Positions 5,613 through 9,374 of a DNA stretch of 9,374 nucleotides are shown one piece after another (within the stretch, counting starts at the first letter, position 1; each line of letters opens with the position of its first letter). Below the pieces are notes generated by a model. The model was not told the DNA's origin. It saw only the letters and a program-made list of their open reading frames with translations, and ran no database searches. Origin of the DNA: JAAZIN01 sp033809435 (GTDB taxonomy: Bacteria; Bacillota; Dethiobacteria; DTU022); NCBI GenBank assembly GCA_033809435.1, contig JAPXLS010000084.1, positions 1 through 9,374 of the forward strand, in the 5' to 3' direction. A program made the position numbers and the translations under genes.

Positions 5613-6503
5613 ATGAAAAAAATCAGGGTGTGCGTGGTCGGCTATGGCAATGTGGGCCGTGAGGCAGTTGAGTGCATCAGGCAGGCCCCCGACATGGAGC
5701 CGGCCGGTGTGGTCAGGCGCGTGGCTGATGGAAGCGCGGTGGGCATTCCAGAGGTCACCCGCGTGGAAGAGCTGGGGTCCGTCGATGTGGTCATCCTGGC
5801 CCTTCCTTCGCGGCTCATCCCTGCTGCGGCGCCCCTGTACCTGCAAAAAGGGTTCAACACGGTGGACGGCTATGACATTCACGGTGAAGCAATGCTCACT
5901 TTGAGAAATAACCTGGGAACCTGCGCAAGGGAAAACAGAGGGGTGGCAATAACCGGCGCCGGATGGGATCCGGGAAGCGACTCCATCATCCGGATGCTTT
6001 TTACGGCCATCGCTCCGGTGGGAATTACCTACACGGACTTCGGCCCGGGCATGAGCATGGGCCACGGTGCAGCGGCTAGATCAATTCCGGGGGTGAAGGA
6101 TGCCCTGTCGCTGACGCTGCCCCTGGGCTACGGGCGGCACCGGCGGGACATTTACGTGGTGCTCGAAGAAGGGGCTGATTTCGAGAAGGTTGCCGCCCGG
6201 ATCAGAAGCGATCCCTACTTCAGGGGTGAAAGAGCGCAGGTGATGAGCATGGACAATATTGCACAGTTCAAGGTCACAAGCCACGCAGTTTGCATAACGC
6301 GCCGCGGTAGCTCCGGTTCTGCCAGGAACCAGCTGCTTGAATTGAGGATGAAGCTGACCAATCCTGCGGCCACCGCCCAGATCATGGTGGCGGCTGCCCG
6401 CGCCTCCATGCGCCTTGAGCCGGGCGGCTACGTGCTGGGAGAGATCCCCCCCCTCCACCTGCTGCCCGGCAGCGGTGAAGAGATTATCAAAAATATGGTC
6501 TGA
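5613..6503 (+). CDS. ddh: meso-Diaminopimelate D-dehydrogenase
   Basis: This 296-residue cytoplasmic enzyme reductively aminates tetrahydrodipicolinate to meso-diaminopimelate in one NADPH-dependent step, bypassing the acylated lysine/cell-wall branch. The Rossmann NADPH motif VVGYGNVG is at 8-15. VDGYDIHGE (84-92), GAGWDPGSDS (115-124), FGPGMSMGH (143-151), IPGVKDALSLTLPLG (158-172) and GGYVLGEIPPL (271-281) follow in the family order and spacing. Length is slightly short but within the range of the family. The start is ATG with GGAGAGGA ten bases upstream. The gene appears monocistronic: the upstream gene is divergent, and the downstream aldolase gene converges with only 19 bases between stops and no clear terminator. 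A related 2,4-diaminopentanoate-type dehydrogenase is a less likely alternative. Confidence 0.88.
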   Translation: MKKIRVCVVGYGNVGREAVECIRQAPDMEPAGVVRRVADGSAVGIPEVTRVEELGSVDVVILALPSRLIPAAAPLYLQKGFNTVDGYDIHGEAMLTLRNNLGTCARENRGVAITGAGWDPGSDSIIRMLFTAIAPVGITYTDFGPGMSMGHGAAARSIPGVKDALSLTLPLGYGRHRRDIYVVLEEGADFEKVAARIRSDPYFRGERAQVMSMDNIAQFKVTSHAVCITRRGSSGSARNQLLELRMKLTNPAATAQIMVAAARASMRLEPGGYVLGEIPPLHLLPGSGEEIIKNMV

Positions 6504-6522
6504 GGATTGGATCAGCAATCTG

Positions 6523-7767
6523 CTATTCGGCGGCTTTGCGGGCATACCTGGTCATATAGATATGACGCATCCACAGGGTTTTGGCCGGGCCCAGCGGAGG
6601 GGCACCGCCGAAGAGAGCGGTGCCGATAAGGGCCCGGCAGCCCTTGTCAAGAACCTGAGCCGCCGCAGCGGCATCGTTTTTCGTGGGACCGCAGCAGAGA
6701 GCACCATTGCCTTCAATCATGACGGCATAGCGGCCCCGCAGTTTTCCGGCAATGACCGCGGCAGCTGCAGGCAAGGGGCTATCCGCCGCAGTCCGGGCGC
6801 TGACGCCGACTATCTGTGCAAAGTCATCAAGCAGCGGGTAAACGGTCTGTCCCCTCCGTGAAAGGGTGAGGATATCGGGCGAAAGGGCATGAATGACGGC
6901 CCCGATACCCCCGAACCTCCGGTAAATCAGGCGGTGGATTTCAGCCTCCGGCGGTACAGCGGCCCCCTTCGAAGCACTTTGCAGGCTGATCTTCAGCGAA
7001 CCATTTTCGCTTCCCGGAAAAAACCCGCCGGCGCCTGCTTCGGGATAAAGTACAAAATGGTCTCCCCGCCTCTCGCTGCTGTAAAGCGGCCTCCCTGCAG
7101 ATTTCCCCGCCAGGGGAGCCTGCGGCGACAGCTCCGCCAGGTAGTAGGCCCTCAGTTCATCCCAATCTCCCTTTTTCCTCCCGCTCAGATGCAGATAACG
7201 GCGCATGATGTAATCAGCGCAGATCTGCTCCAGCCCGGCAGCTGTGCTGAAAGCTTCGTCACTGTTTGCCCCCAGACAGAGCGCCCCGTGATTGGCCATC
7301 AGGAAGGCCCTGCCTTCCGAACGCCTCAATGCAACAACAATGTTTTTTCTTAGCCTGCATGTACCGGGGAGGCCATATGCGGCGCATGGCACCCGGGAGC
7401 CGCCTGTTAGTGAGACGGCTTCGGGATCGGTCACCTCTATGTCGCGATGGAGCGCGCTGACCACGGAAGCGAATATCTGATGGGTATGAATAATAAAGCC
7501 GATCCCGGGCCGCCGGCTGTAAACTGCGGCGTGAATACCCTTTTCGGAGGAGGGCTCTATCCCGCGGTCATGGCTGCCGTCGGCAATATTTACCTCAACT
7601 ATCTCAGCAGGAGTCAGGGCCTCGTAAGCCCTGCCGCTGGGCGTGATCACAAACCGGTCACCATCGAGCCGGGCGCTCACATTGCCCCAGGTGCGAACGA
7701 TAAGCCCGGACTCGATCAGCCGCCGCCCCGCCTGAAGCACATCTTCCTTCGCCTGCCGTACGTTCAC
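6523..7767 (-). CDS. Tandem class II aldolase/adducin-family protein
   Basis: This 414-residue protein has two fused class II aldolase domains; the usual family length is about 210. Domain 1 (about 1-200) keeps the active site: WGNVSAR (27-33), SSE with Glu75, the zinc-binding IHTHQ (His94, His96) and ANHGA (His160). Domain 2 (about 225-410) retains the fold landmarks EIHRLIYRRFGGIGAVIHA and GNGALCCG, but has lost two of the three zinc histidines (Leu295 and Asn354 in their places). Family members cleave or dehydrate sugar phosphates, such as fuculose-1-phosphate, or methylthioribulose-1-phosphate in the case of MtnB. The GTG start overlaps the stop of the macro-domain gene by four bases (GTGA), so translation is coupled and the start is well fixed. 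It is the last gene of a three-gene operon. Substrate unknown. Confidence 0.87.
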   Translation of the reverse strand: MNVRQAKEDVLQAGRRLIESGLIVRTWGNVSARLDGDRFVITPSGRAYEALTPAEIVEVNIADGSHDRGIEPSSEKGIHAAVYSRRPGIGFIIHTHQIFASVVSALHRDIEVTDPEAVSLTGGSRVPCAAYGLPGTCRLRKNIVVALRRSEGRAFLMANHGALCLGANSDEAFSTAAGLEQICADYIMRRYLHLSGRKKGDWDELRAYYLAELSPQAPLAGKSAGRPLYSSERRGDHFVLYPEAGAGGFFPGSENGSLKISLQSASKGAAVPPEAEIHRLIYRRFGGIGAVIHALSPDILTLSRRGQTVYPLLDDFAQIVGVSARTAADSPLPAAAAVIAGKLRGRYAVMIEGNGALCCGPTKNDAAAAAQVLDKGCRALIGTALFGGAPPLGPAKTLWMRHIYMTRYARKAAE

Positions 7768-8306
7768 TTATTTTCCGGGAGCAGCTTGCCGAGCGCTTCC
7801 CGGTGTACAGCCAGATCTTTTTCGCTGAAAAGGACAAAGCGAACGGTTTGCACATGCTTGAGCGAGGGCGCAGTCCCGGCAATGGCGCTGCAGGCCACCG
7901 CCGCAGCCTCTTCCACGGGATAACCGAATATGCCGGTGGAGATGGCCGGAAAGCCAATGGAGGAGAGTCCGTTCTCGTCAGCCAGCCGCAGCGCATTGCG
8001 GTAGCAGCGGGCCAGCAGTTCCGCCTCGGGCCTGTCCCGGCCGTACACGGGCCCCAGGCAGTGGATCACATGGCTGTTGGGCAGGTTGTGCCCGCCGCTG
8101 ATCACCGCCTCACCGGGCTTGATGGGGGCCATGGAGCGGCATTCTGCCTCCAATCCGGGTCCGGCGGCCCGGTGGATGGCCCCGGCCACGCCGCCGCCGG
8201 TTCTCAGCTGCGCATTGGCGGCATTGACGATGGCGTCAAGATCGGGCTGCTCCACGATATTGCCCCGGATACATTCAATCACTACACCGGATACTGTCTT
8301 TTTCAT
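7764..8306 (-). CDS. Macro-domain (ADP-ribose-binding) protein
   Basis: This 180-residue protein is a single macro domain, which binds ADP-ribose or its derivatives in the cytoplasm. Visible motifs are the adenine-side IRGNIVEQPDLDAIVNAAN (Asn28, Asn31), the glycine loop GGGVAGAIHRAAG (37-49), GEAVISGGHNLP (65-76), VIHCLGPVYG (80-89) and the phosphate loop ISTGIFGYP (122-130). Ala41 stands where MacroD-type deacylases carry a catalytic Asp (GGGVDGAIH), so it resembles the Af1521-like pattern. Likely activities are binding or hydrolysis of ADP-ribose esters or ADP-ribose-1''-phosphate. The frame is open to 8393, but ATG 8306 is chosen because AGGAG lies eight bases upstream and the family N-terminus begins here. 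It overlaps the HAD gene by 32 bases upstream and the aldolase gene by four bases downstream. Confidence 0.9.
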   Translation of the reverse strand: MKKTVSGVVIECIRGNIVEQPDLDAIVNAANAQLRTGGGVAGAIHRAAGPGLEAECRSMAPIKPGEAVISGGHNLPNSHVIHCLGPVYGRDRPEAELLARCYRNALRLADENGLSSIGFPAISTGIFGYPVEEAAAVACSAIAGTAPSLKHVQTVRFVLFSEKDLAVHREALGKLLPENK

Positions 8307-9099
8307 CTGCATCACTCCTGATTTCAGGTGATAAAAAAACCGGCTCTCCGCCGTTGTGGCCCGCACCTGCAGGGTCACAGAAGATGCGGTCATGGCGCCT
8401 GCCCATGCTGTTATCGCGGTTGATCAGCTCGTAATAATCATCCCACCGGCGGAAAGGAATCCCCGCGCCGGTGCAGGACCGGGCCAGGTTGTCGCGAGCG
8501 AAGACTCCGTCGGCATAGGCCGCGGCGAAGCGATCATTGCTGCCGTCCCCCACGTAGATCACCAGCCGGCCCTCCTTCTGAAGCCCGATCACATGGGCCG
8601 CCTTGCAATTGCCGCAAACAGGGCAGCTCGCATGAGCATGGGGCGTCAGCGTCCTGAGGCGGCCGCCGCCGGGGAGGGTCCGGTTGCGGAAAATACCGGC
8701 TATCTGCTCCCTGCAGCGGTGCATTTCAAGTATGGGCTCTATATATATGCCGAAGCCGTCGCTGGCAATATAAACGGGACGGTCCCTGGAACGGGCAAAT
8801 TCCAGGAACTCTTTAAACCCCGGACGCAGGGCGGCCCTGTCTGCGGCGAACTCCAGCAGCTCCCCCCGCTGCGGCGGCAAGCAAGCGGACATGCGCTCCA
8901 GCCATTCTTTCATTCCAAATTCGCCTCGCCTGTAAGCGGCGCTGCATTCCAGGTAGCGTTCTTTACCGTAATGACGGGCCAGAGCCGAAGTGATATCCTT
9001 TTCCGTCACAGTGCCGTCGAAATCGAGAACATAAGCAATTTTTGATGCCGTCAATGAATCTACACCCTTCTCATATTTTCCTGGAAAGATCCGGGGCAT
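8275..9099 (-). CDS. HAD-IB family phosphatase, MtnX-like
   Basis: This is a cytoplasmic haloacid dehalogenase-type phosphatase. Motif I is DFDGT (26-30, nucleophile Asp26 and acid Asp28), motif II is Ser113 in IASDGF, motif III is Lys166 in the cysteine-rich CPVCGNCKAAH (159-169), and motif IV is GDGSND (184-189). The CGNCK segment and the overall order match the MtnX group, whose namesake dephosphorylates an intermediate of methionine salvage, but the actual substrate is unknown. The 274-residue frame has about 45 residues beyond the expected end of the fold (after ELINR), in the stretch overlapping the start of the macro gene. ATG 9099 lacks a clear ribosome site. TTG 9054, with AGAAGGG ten bases upstream, is a real alternative and would start seven residues before IAYVLDFDGT. 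It is the first gene of the operon, behind a good promoter. Confidence 0.82.
   Translation of the reverse strand: MPRIFPGKYEKGVDSLTASKIAYVLDFDGTVTEKDITSALARHYGKERYLECSAAYRRGEFGMKEWLERMSACLPPQRGELLEFAADRAALRPGFKEFLEFARSRDRPVYIASDGFGIYIEPILEMHRCREQIAGIFRNRTLPGGGRLRTLTPHAHASCPVCGNCKAAHVIGLQKEGRLVIYVGDGSNDRFAAAYADGVFARDNLARSCTGAGIPFRRWDDYYELINRDNSMGRRHDRIFCDPAGAGHNGGEPVFLSPEIRSDADEKDSIRCSD
8315..8319 (-). promoter_or_regulatory. Ribosome binding site fixing the macro-gene start
   Basis: AGGAG lies eight bases before ATG 8306 and only two before ATG 8312, which favours 8306. It sits inside the 3' end of the HAD reading frame. Confidence 0.7.
8333..8355 (-). terminator. Terminator-like hairpin and T-run inside the HAD 3' end
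   Basis: On the minus strand CGGC-GGAGA-GCCG (8353-8341), with flanking AA/TT pairing across a bulged G, is followed by seven T residues (8339-8333). The stem is short, so full termination is doubtful. If it works, it would reduce expression of the macro and aldolase genes relative to the HAD gene. Confidence 0.3.
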
Positions 9100-9127
9100 T
9101 CCGGCAGGCCGGGCTTTCTCCCCTTAC

Positions 9128-9156
9128 ACTATAGTAAATCTTTCCGGCCGGTTCAA
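9128..9156 (-). promoter_or_regulatory. Sigma-70-type promoter for the HAD-macro-aldolase operon
   Basis: On the minus strand TTGAAC (9156-9151) and TATAGT (9133-9128) are separated by an ideal 17 bases, matching four and five of six consensus bases. The transcription start would be near 9121, giving a leader of about 22 bases to ATG 9099 or 67 to TTG 9054. A palindrome CCGGCCGG (9144-9151) reaches from the spacer to the -35 box and could be an operator. Confidence 0.6.
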
Positions 9157-9199
9157 GGGCAAAACCTGTGACACCGAGGAGAATGGCCCTTTGGGGGGA

Positions 9200-9228
9200 T
9201 TGACGGGCGGAGCAAGGTCAGGGATACT
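9200..9228 (+). promoter_or_regulatory. Sigma-70-type promoter for sfsA
   Basis: TTGACG (9200-9205) and GATACT (9223-9228) match five and four of six consensus bases with a 17-base spacer. The predicted start site, about seven bases past the -10 box, falls on the sfsA start codon. Confidence 0.45.
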
Positions 9229-9234
9229 TGGAGC

Positions 9235-9374
9235 ATGCTCAGATATCCCTTTACATTCCCCAAGGTCAGCGGGCGCCTGGTCAGACGGGTAAATCGCTTC
9301 GTTGTCGAGGCCGACATAGACGGCCGCCGGGAGCAGGCTTACCTGGCCAACCCGGGCCGCCTGTGGGAGCTGCT
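9235..9374 (+). CDS. sfsA: SfsA, sugar fermentation stimulation protein/nuclease, 5' end
   Basis: Only the first 46 codons are present; the gene runs off the right edge. The peptide MLRYPFTFPKVSGRLVRRVN and the continuing RFVVEADIDGRREQAYLANPGRL match the conserved SfsA opening, in which a short lead is followed by R-x-NRF, a small beta strand and the invariant NPGR(L/M)-x-ELL. SfsA has an OB-fold-like N-terminus followed by a nuclease-like domain and binds nucleic acid; its physiological role is unsettled. ATG 9235 is the only reasonable start, since no ATG, GTG or TTG follows in frame nearby. GGAG lies just one base before it, too close for a normal ribosome site. It is divergent from the HAD operon, 135 bases away. 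Confidence 0.85.
   Translation, partial: MLRYPFTFPKVSGRLVRRVNRFVVEADIDGRREQAYLANPGRLWEL

Overview
The window is a GC-rich bacterial chromosomal segment of compact, mixed-strand genes. A meso-diaminopimelate dehydrogenase, a DUF697-type GTPase, a stand-alone MetE-like protein, a macro-domain protein and strong GGAGG-like ribosome sites together suggest an anaerobic, clostridia-like Firmicute. That placement is an inference from gene content; there is no rRNA or other decisive marker. No tRNA, rRNA or CRISPR array was seen, and no gene-free stretch exceeds 300 bases.

Layout. Bases 1-1210 (+) hold the end of an ABC importer operon: a permease 3' end followed by its ATPase. Bases 1223-2257 are a mobile element or domesticated relic. 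It is a Y1 (HUH) tyrosine transposase of the REP-associated (RAYT) type, with two tandem copies of a 34-bp repeat on its left and one inverted 28-bp copy on its right. The transposase gene is clearly AT-richer than its neighbours. The right-hand repeat contains the transposase stop codon and runs up to the start of a MetE/UROD-like gene (2268-3263, +). Convergent to that gene lie an isoprenylcysteine-methyltransferase-like membrane protein (3290-3994, -), with a terminator just past its stop, and a membrane-associated GTPase (4132-5400, -). Diaminopimelate dehydrogenase (5613-6503, +) stands alone.

Bases 6523-9099 (-) form a tight three-gene operon transcribed leftwards: a MtnX-like HAD phosphatase, a macro-domain protein and a tandem class II aldolase. 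Its genes overlap by 32 and 4 bases, and a good promoter lies at 9128-9156. Divergent from it, the window ends in the first 46 codons of sfsA, whose predicted transcription start falls on its start codon.

How the genes might work together. The importer is a standard membrane permease/ATPase pair. The HAD, macro and aldolase genes look co-translated, and all three families act on phosphorylated or ADP-linked sugars, so a small salvage or detoxification pathway is plausible. The second half of the aldolase has lost two of its three metal-binding histidines, and the macro protein has Ala where MacroD-type hydrolases have a catalytic Asp. The two points most worth following up are this operon and the repeat-flanked transposase whose repeat has become the leader of the next gene.
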